NCBI GenBank assembly: GCA_026552975.1
Contig: JAPMTR010000083.1
Location: 1 to 42,007, forward strand
Length of the DNA: 42,007 nt
Direction of reading: 5' to 3'
From: Candidatus Methanoperedens sp.
GTDB lineage: Archaea > Halobacteriota > Methanosarcinia > Methanosarcinales > Methanoperedenaceae
Shown here: piece after piece, positions 27,102 to 34,969 of the stretch
How positions within the stretch are numbered: the first letter of the stretch is position 1
Layout of the letters: every line of letters begins with the position of its first letter
The notes under the pieces: generated by a model
What the model was told of the DNA's origin: nothing
Database searches by the model: none
Seen by the model: the letters and a program-made list of their open reading frames with translations, nothing else
Translations under genes and position numbers: made by a program

Positions 27102-27230
27102 ATGGAATTAAATAAAAATGCAATATTTACAGAAGATACGTTTGGTCGTTTTTCTGTTTCGAAGATTTTTTATACAATTACATTTATTATGTATAATTCT
27201 AATATTGAGCAGAATAAAAGGAATAATTAA
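27102..27230 (+). CDS. Possible 42-residue small protein or leader peptide
   Basis: An ATG at 27102, preceded by GAAGGAG at 27084-27090 (11-nt spacing), opens a 42-codon frame ending TAA at 27230. It begins MELNKNAIFTEDTFGRFS, has a short hydrophobic stretch (IFYTITFIMY) and ends in NKRNN. It sits in the leader of the PHA operon, 23 nt before the phasin 2 gene. No family is recognised. It could be a real small protein, a regulatory uORF, or chance. Confidence 0.3.
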   Translation: MELNKNAIFTEDTFGRFSVSKIFYTITFIMYNSNIEQNKRNN

Positions 27231-27253
27231 AAGAGGGTTAAGAGTGAATTAGT

Positions 27254-28336
27254 ATGGTTAAGAAGACTGAAGGAAGTATAAATATTAATGAAGAAAACAT
27301 GTTCAAGGCATGGGCCGAGAATTGCACAGCTATTTCGAAAATGTGGGAAGATTCCTACTTAAAGCTATACAAGCCCTGGTTAGGTCCCAAAAGAGAGCTG
27401 TTTGAGAAAGTTGTCGAACTTTCGAAAGAACCTACACCGCAAAAATATAAGGAATTTTATGAAGAATGGATGAAGACATACCAGAATGTGTTTAGCAATT
27501 TTTTCCAGACTTATAACCTGGATTCCAGTAAAGAAACATTTGAAAAACTTCTGGAAAATGCAGAAGACTCTAAACAGATCTACAGGTCATGGATAGCTGA
27601 TCTGGAGAAAAGTTCCCGGGCAGCCCACGAGCTGCTAAACGGGAAGCCGGATACAGCCAAATATAAAGAAGCTTATGACATGTGGTTGAAGTCATACGGA
27701 AAAGTATTCGATGATCTGCTTACTTTGCCGTTTCGGCAAAATATCAAAGAGATATTTGAGAAACTTAAAGGTGATCCGGAAATATATTCAAAAATATTTG
27801 AGCAGATATTGAAAACATGGGATGAATCATATACAAAATTGTACAATCCATGGATCAACTCTATGTTCAAACTTTCTGAGAAATCATTGGAGATCTCAAA
27901 AGGAAATGCTGGTCCGGAAACCTACAAGGAATTTTATACATTATGGCAGGAATCATATCAGGAGACATATGGCAAAATGTTTGACAGCAAATCCATGCGT
28001 TCCTCAAAAGAAATATTTGAAAATTTTGTAAAAAATACAAGCGTTGATATGAGCCTTTTTAAATCATGGATAGCCACACTTGAAAAATTATCACTCAAGA
28101 TCAAGGAACTCTCAGACCAAAATGCCGATCCTGAGACATATAAAGAATTTTATACTCTCTGGGCAAAAACCTATGAAAAAGCATTTGAGAACTTCTTTGA
28201 GCATACTCCTGCAGTAGGCCCTTTCAAAGAGGTTTTTGAGCCTGTAAAGAACGCAGCGAAGATATATTCAGACACTTTTATCAATGTATCCAGGATCTTG
28301 ATGAGATCGTATCCTGATTCCAAAATAAAAAAATAA
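27254..28336 (+). CDS. PhaE-repeat phasin-like protein 2
   Basis: A 360-residue paralogue of the protein at 20487-21575, collinear throughout and with the same four-unit structure. The units open with TPQKYKEFYEEW, DTAKYKEAYDMW, GPETYKEFYTLW and DPETYKEFYTLW. The N-terminal half-unit SKMWEDSYLKLYKPW and the C-terminal GPFKEVFEPVKNAAKIYSDTF are nearly shared. It is helical and charged, with no signal peptide or membrane helix. It is the first large gene of the PHA operon, and the next paralogue follows after 63 nt. A granule-surface or synthase-scaffolding role is inferred from the similarity to PhaE and the operon. Confidence 0.75.
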   Translation: MVKKTEGSININEENMFKAWAENCTAISKMWEDSYLKLYKPWLGPKRELFEKVVELSKEPTPQKYKEFYEEWMKTYQNVFSNFFQTYNLDSSKETFEKLLENAEDSKQIYRSWIADLEKSSRAAHELLNGKPDTAKYKEAYDMWLKSYGKVFDDLLTLPFRQNIKEIFEKLKGDPEIYSKIFEQILKTWDESYTKLYNPWINSMFKLSEKSLEISKGNAGPETYKEFYTLWQESYQETYGKMFDSKSMRSSKEIFENFVKNTSVDMSLFKSWIATLEKLSLKIKELSDQNADPETYKEFYTLWAKTYEKAFENFFEHTPAVGPFKEVFEPVKNAAKIYSDTFINVSRILMRSYPDSKIKK

Positions 28337-28399
28337 GAGATATTGAGATAACTTAACAATTGGTGTAAGTAAATAAAAATTTAAGTATAAGAGGAAATT

Positions 28400-29506
28400 A
28401 TGGCAAAGAAAACAGAAGAAAGAAAAGAGTCAAAAGAATCAACAGAAGATGTAATTATTAAAACATGGGCTGACAGTAATGCAGCATTTTCAAAATTGTG
28501 GGAGGATTCCTATTTAAAGTTATATAAACCCTGGATAGAATCTGCTGGAGAGATGCTCGATAAAACAGCAAAGATATCAGAGGATGCAACGCCGCAGAAA
28601 TACAAAGAATTTTATGATGAATGGGCCAAAACATACAAGAATTCATTTGGCAAATTTTATCCTGCTCCTGCTCCAAAAACAAATAAAGAGTCACTTAAAG
28701 TATTCCTTGCAAATGCAGAGAGATACAATAAACTCTACAAGTCCTGGATCCAGGAGTTAGAGGATAATTCCATTGTTACTAAAGAGATCCTTTCAGGTAA
28801 ACCTGATCCTGCAAAATATAAGGAATGCCATGATAAGTGGACAAGATCTTATGAAAAAATATTCGATGAACTGATGGAGATGCCCCTGCAGGACGGCACA
28901 AAAGAGATATTTGGAAAATATATGGAAATACCGGATATTTATATGGGAAGCTTTTTGCAGATGTCAAAACTATTCAAGAAATCATATGCACAGCTTTGCA
29001 AACCTTTGAATGATTCTATTATGACCCTTTCAGATAAAATGGCCGAGATCTCCAGCGGGAATGCAGACCCTGAGGCATACAAAGAATTTTATAACTTGTG
29101 GGTAGATACTTATAAAGACACCTATGGTAAATATGTAAAGTCCATGGAGCCTGAAGGTGAGATGTTCGAGAAATTTTTAGATAGCACCAGCATTTACCTT
29201 GGCATGTACAAGTCCTGGATCACTGCACTAGAAACAATGTCAGAAAAGGCCAGAGAGATGTCAATACAGAATTCAGATCCTGATTCTTTCAGGGAATTCA
29301 ATAATGTCTGGTTAAAGATGTATGAAAAGGCGTTTGAAAGCTTTTTCGAAGATATGCCAACAATGGGCGGCCCTATGAAAGAGGTCATGGAACCAGTAAA
29401 GATCATGGCAAAAATGTATGCGGACACATTTGTCAAGATCTCAAAAATGTGGGTAGGTCAGGATGCCGGTTCTGCAACAGCGTATCCAGGAAAGAATAAA
29501 AGATGA
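28400..29506 (+). CDS. PhaE-repeat phasin-like protein 3
   Basis: A 368-residue third paralogue, starting MAKKTEERKESKEST with AGAGGAAA upstream. The same half-unit (SKLWEDSYLKLYKPW) and four units are present: TPQKYKEFYDEW, DPAKYKECHDKW, DPEAYKEFYNLW and DPDSFREFNNVW. The C-terminus adds a short basic tail (AYPGKNKR). It is the most diverged of the three in its second unit. phaE begins inside its stop codon (ATGA overlap), so translation of this protein is coupled to that of the PHA synthase subunit. This supports a role close to the synthase. Confidence 0.75.
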   Translation: MAKKTEERKESKESTEDVIIKTWADSNAAFSKLWEDSYLKLYKPWIESAGEMLDKTAKISEDATPQKYKEFYDEWAKTYKNSFGKFYPAPAPKTNKESLKVFLANAERYNKLYKSWIQELEDNSIVTKEILSGKPDPAKYKECHDKWTRSYEKIFDELMEMPLQDGTKEIFGKYMEIPDIYMGSFLQMSKLFKKSYAQLCKPLNDSIMTLSDKMAEISSGNADPEAYKEFYNLWVDTYKDTYGKYVKSMEPEGEMFEKFLDSTSIYLGMYKSWITALETMSEKAREMSIQNSDPDSFREFNNVWLKMYEKAFESFFEDMPTMGGPMKEVMEPVKIMAKMYADTFVKISKMWVGQDAGSATAYPGKNKR

Positions 29507-30084
29507 GTAAAATGGATACAAACGAAGGAAATAGTATGGATAAATCTAATCTTGAATCCACGCAGGAGTTTTATGACCAGTGGATAAAAATGTATAAAAA
29601 CACAATGGGTAAACTCATTGAGATGCCTGCTGTGGGTCCTGCACGCGAGAAGACCGAAAAAATGATGAAGGGTTTCTCTACATTTGTCAACCTTTATACC
29701 GCCAGTATGGACACCAGTTCCAATATGCAGGAAGTATTCAAGGAAGCAATGAAAAAAGTCCAGGAAAAGATCGGATCAGATATGGATGGTGAGGTCAATC
29801 CTGAAAAATATAAAGAATTTTACAATATCTGGATCCAGACATATAGCGATACCTTCAAGGACTTTGCAAAATCAGGTCATTTTGTTTCAGATTTAGGTAA
29901 TTTGAATGCGCATTTAATGGATTATCAAAAATATAACCGTGAAATGCTTGAAGAGAATTGCCTGAAACCCATGAATATCCCGACAAAGACAGAGATCGAC
30001 GAGATAAATAAAGAGATATACACTCTTAAGAAAACTGTAAAAGAATTGAAAATCCAGATCAAAGAATTAAAAGGGAATAAATAG
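29503..30084 (+). CDS. phaE: Class III PHA synthase subunit PhaE
   Basis: Non-catalytic partner that activates PhaC. The protein of 193 residues is short for PhaE (often 300 or more) and matches compact archaeal forms. It contains two PhaE units (STQEFYDQWIKMYKNTMGKL near residue 19 and NPEKYKEFYNIWIQTYSDTF near 100). The hallmark C-terminal segment (LEENCLKPMNIPTKTEIDEI) follows, then a coiled coil of IYTLKKTVKELKIQIKELK that contacts PhaC. The start overlaps the phasin 3 stop; phaC follows after 21 nt. A second in-frame ATG at 29509 and another at 29536 are possible alternative starts. Confidence 0.88.
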   Translation: MSKMDTNEGNSMDKSNLESTQEFYDQWIKMYKNTMGKLIEMPAVGPAREKTEKMMKGFSTFVNLYTASMDTSSNMQEVFKEAMKKVQEKIGSDMDGEVNPEKYKEFYNIWIQTYSDTFKDFAKSGHFVSDLGNLNAHLMDYQKYNREMLEENCLKPMNIPTKTEIDEINKEIYTLKKTVKELKIQIKELKGNK

Positions 30085-30105
30085 GGTTTTTTTCAAGGAA
30101 TTAAC

Positions 30106-31239
30106 ATGAACGAACTTAAATTAAACGAAGATTATGATAAATTTACACATGGGATGGAATTACTTATAAAATCACCCGATTTTTCGGTAGGAACAACACC
30201 ATCAGAGGTTATTTACACTGAAGATAAGATGAAACTTATCCATTATATCCCGAAGGTAGCAAAACCGCATCAAGTTCCAGTGCTAATAGTATATGCGCTC
30301 GTGAACAGGTACTACATCCTGGATCTGCAGCCAGATAAAAGCGTTATCAAAAAGCTTCTGGAAGAAGGTTTTGATGTTTATGTCATTGACTGGGGATATC
30401 CTTCAGGTTCAGATATGTACCTGACACTCGATGATTATGTAAATGATTATTTACATAATTCAGTGGAAAATATTAAAGAAAGGCACAGATTGGAAAAGGT
30501 CACCCTGCTTGGAATATGCCAGGGCGGGACTTTATCTATCATGTACTCGGCGCTACATCCTGAAAATGTACAAAATCTAGTGACCCTTGTGGCTCCAGTG
30601 AACTTTGATAGCAATAAAGGGATACTTAACCTATGGGCTAAAGGCCTTGATGTTGACAAGATCGTAGATTATTATGGTATAGTTCCGGGAGATTTCCTCA
30701 ATTCTGCGTTCCTGCTTCTTGATCCTTTCAGGCTCATGATAGACAAGTACGTTGGAATGTTCGACAGGATCGAATGCAATGCGCAAGATCAAACCTGTGA
30801 TCTTAGAAATGAAGATTATATCAAGAATTTCCTTCGAATGGAGAAATGGATATTCGATAGTCCTGACCAGGCAGGGGAAACCTTCAGGCAGTTCATGAAA
30901 GACTGTTACCAGAAGAACCTCCTCATAAAGAATGAGTTGAAGCTAAATGGTAAGCTCGTCAATTTGAAAAATATTACCATGCCTTTGTTGAATGTCATGG
31001 CAGAATTCGATCACCTCGTTCCTAACGATGCAAGTATCCCGCTGGGAGATGCAGTATCAAGCACTGATAAAGATACACTGGTCTTCCCTACCGGGCATAT
31101 TGGCATATTTGTAGGGTCAAAATCACAGAAAGAGGTATGTCCTAAGATCGCGGCCTGGTTGAAGCCAAGGTCAATTCCAGATGGAAAAGAAAGCGAACAA
31201 AAGAAGGAAAAATTAAAATCAAAGGTGACAAAAAGATGA
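30106..31239 (+). CDS. phaC: Class III PHA synthase catalytic subunit PhaC
   Basis: Polymerises (R)-3-hydroxyacyl-CoA into PHA at the granule surface. The protein of 377 residues is the usual class III size. It is an alpha/beta hydrolase with the lipase-like box GICQGG carrying the nucleophile Cys138. The general-base region is EFDHLVPND (Asp302) and the catalytic His is in TGHIGIF (His331). DWGYPSGSD and LDDYVNDYL are standard PhaC motifs. A Lys-rich C-terminal tail follows. The start has CAAGGA upstream. The stop overlaps the ATG of the reductase gene (ATGA), so synthesis of monomer and polymer enzymes is coupled. Confidence 0.96.
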   Translation: MNELKLNEDYDKFTHGMELLIKSPDFSVGTTPSEVIYTEDKMKLIHYIPKVAKPHQVPVLIVYALVNRYYILDLQPDKSVIKKLLEEGFDVYVIDWGYPSGSDMYLTLDDYVNDYLHNSVENIKERHRLEKVTLLGICQGGTLSIMYSALHPENVQNLVTLVAPVNFDSNKGILNLWAKGLDVDKIVDYYGIVPGDFLNSAFLLLDPFRLMIDKYVGMFDRIECNAQDQTCDLRNEDYIKNFLRMEKWIFDSPDQAGETFRQFMKDCYQKNLLIKNELKLNGKLVNLKNITMPLLNVMAEFDHLVPNDASIPLGDAVSSTDKDTLVFPTGHIGIFVGSKSQKEVCPKIAAWLKPRSIPDGKESEQKKEKLKSKVTKR

Positions 31240-31976
31240 AACTTGAAAATAGAGTTGCAATCATAACAGGATCAGGAAGTGGAATTGGAAGAGAATCCGC
31301 ACTCCTGTTCGCAAAAGAAGGAGCAAAGATAGTTGTAGCGGATGTAAACGAAAAGGGCGGTGAAGAAACCGTGGCAGCTATCAAAAATAATGGCGGAGAA
31401 GGCTTCTTTTTCAAATTAAATGTTGTTGACAGGGAACAATCCAGGAGCATGGTAAAAACCACCATGGAAAAGTACGGAAGGATCGATATACTGATAAATA
31501 ATGCAGGGATCACTCAGGATGCTCTTGTCTCGAAGATGACAGAACAGCAATGGGACCTTGTAATAGACATAAACCTCAAAGGTGTTTTTAATTGCACACA
31601 GGCAGTTGTTGAAGTTATGATCAACCAGGGAAAAGGTTCGATCGTTAATACATCCTCCATTGTGGGAGTTAATGGAAATGTCGGGCAGGTCAACTATTCT
31701 GCGACTAAAGCAGGACTAATCGGCATGACAAAGACCCTTGCAAAAGAATTGGGACGAAAAGGTATCCGTGTAAATGCAGTGGCTCCCGGATTCATACAGA
31801 CCCCTATGACTTCAGCAGTGCCTGATAAGATCCTTGAGCTGATGAAAGAAAAGACTCCTTTAAAGAGACTTGGTGAACCAAAGGATATTGCAAACGCATA
31901 TTTGTACCTTGCTTCAGACGATTCGAACTATGTTAATGGAGCGGTTCTCGCCGTGGACGGTGGCCTGGTAATATGA
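31236..31976 (+). CDS. phaB: Acetoacetyl-CoA reductase (PhaB/FabG-type SDR)
   Basis: Short-chain dehydrogenase that would reduce acetoacetyl-CoA to (R)-3-hydroxybutyryl-CoA. The protein is 246 residues. The Rossmann motif TGSGSGIG spans 11-18, NNAG 88-91, and the catalytic Ser-Tyr-Lys lie in NTSSIVG and NYSATKAG (Tyr154, Lys158). Asp36 at the end of the second beta-strand (IVVADVN) suggests NADH preference over NADPH; this is inferred. It has ATGA overlaps with both phaC and the thiolase gene. A FabG role in fatty-acid synthesis is unlikely in an archaeon, and the operon supports PHA. Confidence 0.88.
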   Translation: MKLENRVAIITGSGSGIGRESALLFAKEGAKIVVADVNEKGGEETVAAIKNNGGEGFFFKLNVVDREQSRSMVKTTMEKYGRIDILINNAGITQDALVSKMTEQQWDLVIDINLKGVFNCTQAVVEVMINQGKGSIVNTSSIVGVNGNVGQVNYSATKAGLIGMTKTLAKELGRKGIRVNAVAPGFIQTPMTSAVPDKILELMKEKTPLKRLGEPKDIANAYLYLASDDSNYVNGAVLAVDGGLVI

Positions 31977-33151
31977 ATAATGTAGTGATCGTTTCAGCCA
32001 CACGAACAGCCCTGGGGAAATTCGGGGGAAGCCTGAAAGACATCAATCCAGCACAACTTGGTTCAATAGTATTAAAAGATGCCATGAAAAAGGCAAAGAT
32101 CGAACCAGGCAAAGTTGAAGAAGTCATAATGGGAAACGTCCTTTCTTCAGGCCATGGCCAGAATGTGGCCAGGCAGGCTTCAATAGCAGCCGGAATTCCA
32201 AATGAAGTGCCTTCTTATGGCATTAATAAGGTGTGCGGCTCAGGTTTAAAATCAGTTGCCCTTGGGGCACAGTCCATTATGCTGGGCGATGCACAGGTCG
32301 TTCTTGCAGGTGGTGTTGAGTGTATGTCGATGACCCCTTATGCCCTTAAAAGTAACCGCTGGGGGGCAAAGATGGGAAATGGAGAAATCGTGGACCTGAT
32401 GATCCATGATGGCCTCTGGGATATTTTCAATAATTACCATATGGGCGTAACAGCCGAGAACGTGGCAGTAAAATACGGTATAACCCGTGAAGCCCAGGAT
32501 GAGTTCTCAGCAAGAAGCCAGAACAGGACAGAAGCTGCAATAAAAGCAGGAAAATTCAAGGATGAGATAGTACCTGTTTCCATACCGCAGCCAAAAGGCG
32601 ATCCGGTTATTTTTGATACGGATGAATTCCCCAGGTTTGGCACAACAAAAGAAACACTTTCAAAACTCAAACCAGCATTCAAAAAAGATGGGACAGTAAC
32701 TGCCGGTAATTCTTCAGGAATAAACGACGGTGCAGCTGCAGTCGTATTAATGTCCGAAGGCAAAGCAAAAGAGCTGGGTTTAACACCTCTTGCAACCATC
32801 AAAAGCTATGCGTCAAGCGGTCTGTCTCCAGATATAATGGGCATGGGACCTGTTGGAGCATCAAAGGCGGCATTAAAACGCGCCGGGTTAACCTCAGACA
32901 AACTTGACCTGGTAGAACTCAATGAAGCATTTGCATCCCAGAGTCTGGCAGCGACAAAAGAACTTGGCTTATCTGCTGATAAGGTAAATGTCAACGGTGG
33001 CGCAATTGCCCTGGGACATCCCATTGGTGCAAGCGGCACAAGGATACTTGTCTCACTAATACACGAATTAAATAAGAGAAATGGCACATACGGTCTTGCA
33101 TCCCTTTGTATCGGAGGGGGACAGGGTATCGCTATGGTCATAAAGAGGTAA
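31973..33151 (+). CDS. phaA: Acetyl-CoA acetyltransferase (PhaA-type thiolase)
   Basis: Condenses two acetyl-CoA to acetoacetyl-CoA, the first committed PHA step, and works reversibly on breakdown. The protein of 392 residues is full length for thiolase II. The acyl-carrying Cys is Cys88 in [11 protein letters not shown], followed by [15 protein letters not shown]; the proton-shuttle residues lie in [14 protein letters not shown] (His) and [10 protein letters not shown] (Cys). NEAFASQ is present. The archaeal mevalonate-pathway thiolase differs from this bacterial-type enzyme, which fits acquisition of the PHA module. It overlaps the reductase stop codon and is followed 4 nt later by a second SDR. 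Confidence 0.93.
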   Translation: MNNVVIVSATRTALGKFGGSLKDINPAQLGSIVLKDAMKKAKIEPGKVEEVIMGNVLSSGHGQNVARQASIAAGIPNEVPSYGINKVCGSGLKSVALGAQSIMLGDAQVVLAGGVECMSMTPYALKSNRWGAKMGNGEIVDLMIHDGLWDIFNNYHMGVTAENVAVKYGITREAQDEFSARSQNRTEAAIKAGKFKDEIVPVSIPQPKGDPVIFDTDEFPRFGTTKETLSKLKPAFKKDGTVTAGNSSGINDGAAAVVLMSEGKAKELGLTPLATIKSYASSGLSPDIMGMGPVGASKAALKRAGLTSDKLDLVELNEAFASQSLAATKELGLSADKVNVNGGAIALGHPIGASGTRILVSLIHELNKRNGTYGLASLCIGGGQGIAMVIKR

Positions 33152-33155
33152 TATT

Positions 33156-34007
33156 ATGGTACGCAAAGGAAGTCTTGATGGCAAAGTCGCCCTGGTCACG
33201 GGAGGTTCACGAGGAATAGGCCAGGAGATAGCTTTGCGATTGGCAAAAAATGGCGCAGATGTAGCCATTAATTATCAGAGAACAAAAGAAGATGCTCAGA
33301 AGGTATCCAGGATAATCGACGAAATCGGAATGGCAGATGAACTGGAAAAATTGACCCAGATCATAGACCAGATGGAGACTAAAGACCAGGCCAGGCATGT
33401 ATCAGAAAAAATAGATTCCATGGGAAGCCACTCCTGCATTGTCCAGGCCAATGTCAATGATTATGAGCAGGTGACCAGGATGCGAGATGAGATCGTCAGT
33501 AAGCTTGGAAAGATCGATATACTTGTAAATAATGCCGGCATAGTCCGGGACAAATCCTTCGTCAAAATGACACCCCAGATGTGGAGTGAAGTCATCTCTG
33601 TGAACCTGGATGGTGCTTTTTACTGCACAAAAGTGGTCATAGAAGGCATGCTTGAGAGAAAATATGGCAGGATCGTCAATATATCCTCAGTTATCGGCAG
33701 GATGGGTAATCGCGGCCAGGCAAACTATGCGGCCTCAAAAGCAGGAATGATAGCCCTGACACAGACCCTTGCCAAGGAATTTGCAGGAAAAGGTATAACA
33801 GTAAATGCCGTTGCGCCCGGATTCATTGAAACGGATATGGTAAAATCCATTCCAAAGGAAATACTGGATAAGATCATTGCCCAGATACCACTTGGAAGAC
33901 TCGGGAAACCATCTGAGGTTGCAGCAGCGGTTACTTATCTGCTTTCAGAAGAAGCAAGTTATATTACCGGCCAGGTCATTGATATAAATGGTGGACTTTA
34001 TATTTAA
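33156..34007 (+). CDS. Second FabG-like SDR with an internal 32-residue duplication/insertion
   Basis: A 283-residue SDR, about 35 longer than PhaB. The core motifs are intact: TGGSRGIG 15-22, NNAG, NISSVIG, and NYAASKAG with Tyr and Lys. Arg42 after the second strand (NYQRTK) suggests NADPH preference. Between that strand and CIVQANV lies an extra helical stretch whose ends repeat each other: AQKVSRIIDEIG (47-58) and ARHVSEKIDSMG (79-90). In between is MADELEKLTQIIDQMETKDQ. It may oxidise or reduce a different 3-hydroxyacyl-CoA or recycle monomers in the other cofactor pool; both are inferences. Confidence 0.82.
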   Translation: MVRKGSLDGKVALVTGGSRGIGQEIALRLAKNGADVAINYQRTKEDAQKVSRIIDEIGMADELEKLTQIIDQMETKDQARHVSEKIDSMGSHSCIVQANVNDYEQVTRMRDEIVSKLGKIDILVNNAGIVRDKSFVKMTPQMWSEVISVNLDGAFYCTKVVIEGMLERKYGRIVNISSVIGRMGNRGQANYAASKAGMIALTQTLAKEFAGKGITVNAVAPGFIETDMVKSIPKEILDKIIAQIPLGRLGKPSEVAAAVTYLLSEEASYITGQVIDINGGLYI

Positions 34008-34030
34008 ATATTTTTTAAGATAGGCTGGAA

Positions 34031-34843
34031 ATGTTAGTAATCACATGTGTAAAACAGGTACCTGATACCACACAGGTACGAGTTGACCCTGTAACAGGTA
34101 CTTTGATCCGCGATGGTGTGCCTTTTATTATTAATCCTTATGATACCCACGCTTTAGAAGAAGGTTTAAGGTTAAAAGAAAAATATGGCTTTCGCACCGT
34201 GGTAATTTCAATGGGGCCACCCAACACTGAAGTAACGCTAAAAAAAGCCATAGCTCTTGGGGCTGATGAAGCTGTTCTTTTAAGTGACCGCGCTTTTGGG
34301 GGGGCTGATACTCTTGCTACAAGTCAGGTTCTATCCGAAGCCATAAAGAAACTTGGCGAAAAAGAAGAGGTAGCTATTGTGATCTGCGGCAGACAAACTA
34401 TTGATGGGGACACTGCACAGGTTGGGCCTGGTATTGCCACGCGCCTTGGATATTCCCAGTTGACGCTTGTTGACAGCATAGAAAGTGTTGACCTTAAGGC
34501 AAAAAAAATAAGGGTCAGGCGCAAGCTTGAAGGAAGGCATGAGATCGTTGAGGCAAAACTTCCCGCCATGATCGCAGTTTTGAAAGAAATAAACAGCCTT
34601 CGATATCCGACAGTACCCATGAGATTAATGGCAGAAGATTCAAAAGCGACATTGTGGGATAACAAAATAATGGGTTTACAGGAAACTACGATCGGATTAA
34701 AAGGTTCAGCCACACAGGTACGAAAGATATTTTCACCCCAAAGAGCAAGCGGGGAAATTATCGGTGAAGGTCTCAAGGATCCAAAGGAAGTCTCACGATT
34801 ATTGATCGATAGGCTTATGGAAAAACATGTATTAAGTTTATAA
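34031..34843 (+). CDS. etfB: Electron transfer flavoprotein beta subunit
   Basis: Small subunit of the FAD/AMP-containing ETF. The 270 residues show MLVITCVKQVPDTTQV at the start, FIINPYDTHALEEGLRLKEK, the ETF-beta signature around AIVICGRQTIDGDTAQVGP, and LPAMIAVLKEINSLRYP. It starts 23 nt after the second SDR with GGCTGGAA upstream, in the same run of genes. It pairs with the ferredoxin-fused alpha subunit downstream. The electron donor (acyl-CoA or hydroxyacyl dehydrogenase) is not encoded in the window. Confidence 0.94.
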   Translation: MLVITCVKQVPDTTQVRVDPVTGTLIRDGVPFIINPYDTHALEEGLRLKEKYGFRTVVISMGPPNTEVTLKKAIALGADEAVLLSDRAFGGADTLATSQVLSEAIKKLGEKEEVAIVICGRQTIDGDTAQVGPGIATRLGYSQLTLVDSIESVDLKAKKIRVRRKLEGRHEIVEAKLPAMIAVLKEINSLRYPTVPMRLMAEDSKATLWDNKIMGLQETTIGLKGSATQVRKIFSPQRASGEIIGEGLKDPKEVSRLLIDRLMEKHVLSL

Positions 34844-34850
34844 TAATCAC

Positions 34851-34891
34851 ATATCCGTGAAAATCCGTCTGATCTGTGTCATCCGTGTTCT
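34851..34891. repeat. Intergenic repeat of 9-10-nt ATCCGTG units
   Basis: Between etfB and etfA, four units beginning ATCCGTG, ATCCGTC, ATCTGTG and ATCCGTG follow each other at 9-10-nt spacing (34853-34889). This is the same architecture, with a similar unit, as the ATCTGCGTTT array after amt (1394-1423). Strings of this kind are familiar as dispersed intergenic repeats in archaea and bacteria. A role is unknown. Confidence 0.6.
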
Positions 34892-34919
34892 ATTCAGACT
34901 GAACTATTCAGACTGAACT
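34892..34919. repeat. Perfect tandem 14-bp repeat
   Basis: ATTCAGACTGAACT occurs twice without spacer at 34892-34905 and 34906-34919, directly after the ATCCGTG array and 50 nt before etfA. It may be slippage product or a tandem binding site. Confidence 0.85.
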
Positions 34920-34969
34920 GACAAACATGGAAAATTAATAACAGTTTGAATTTATTGAGGCAATAAGGT

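Noticed and set aside
20282..27253. Mobile element or island boundaries around the PHA/signalling region
   Set aside because: No transposase, integrase, tRNA or flanking direct repeat was found; the gene packing looks like stable chromosomal operons.
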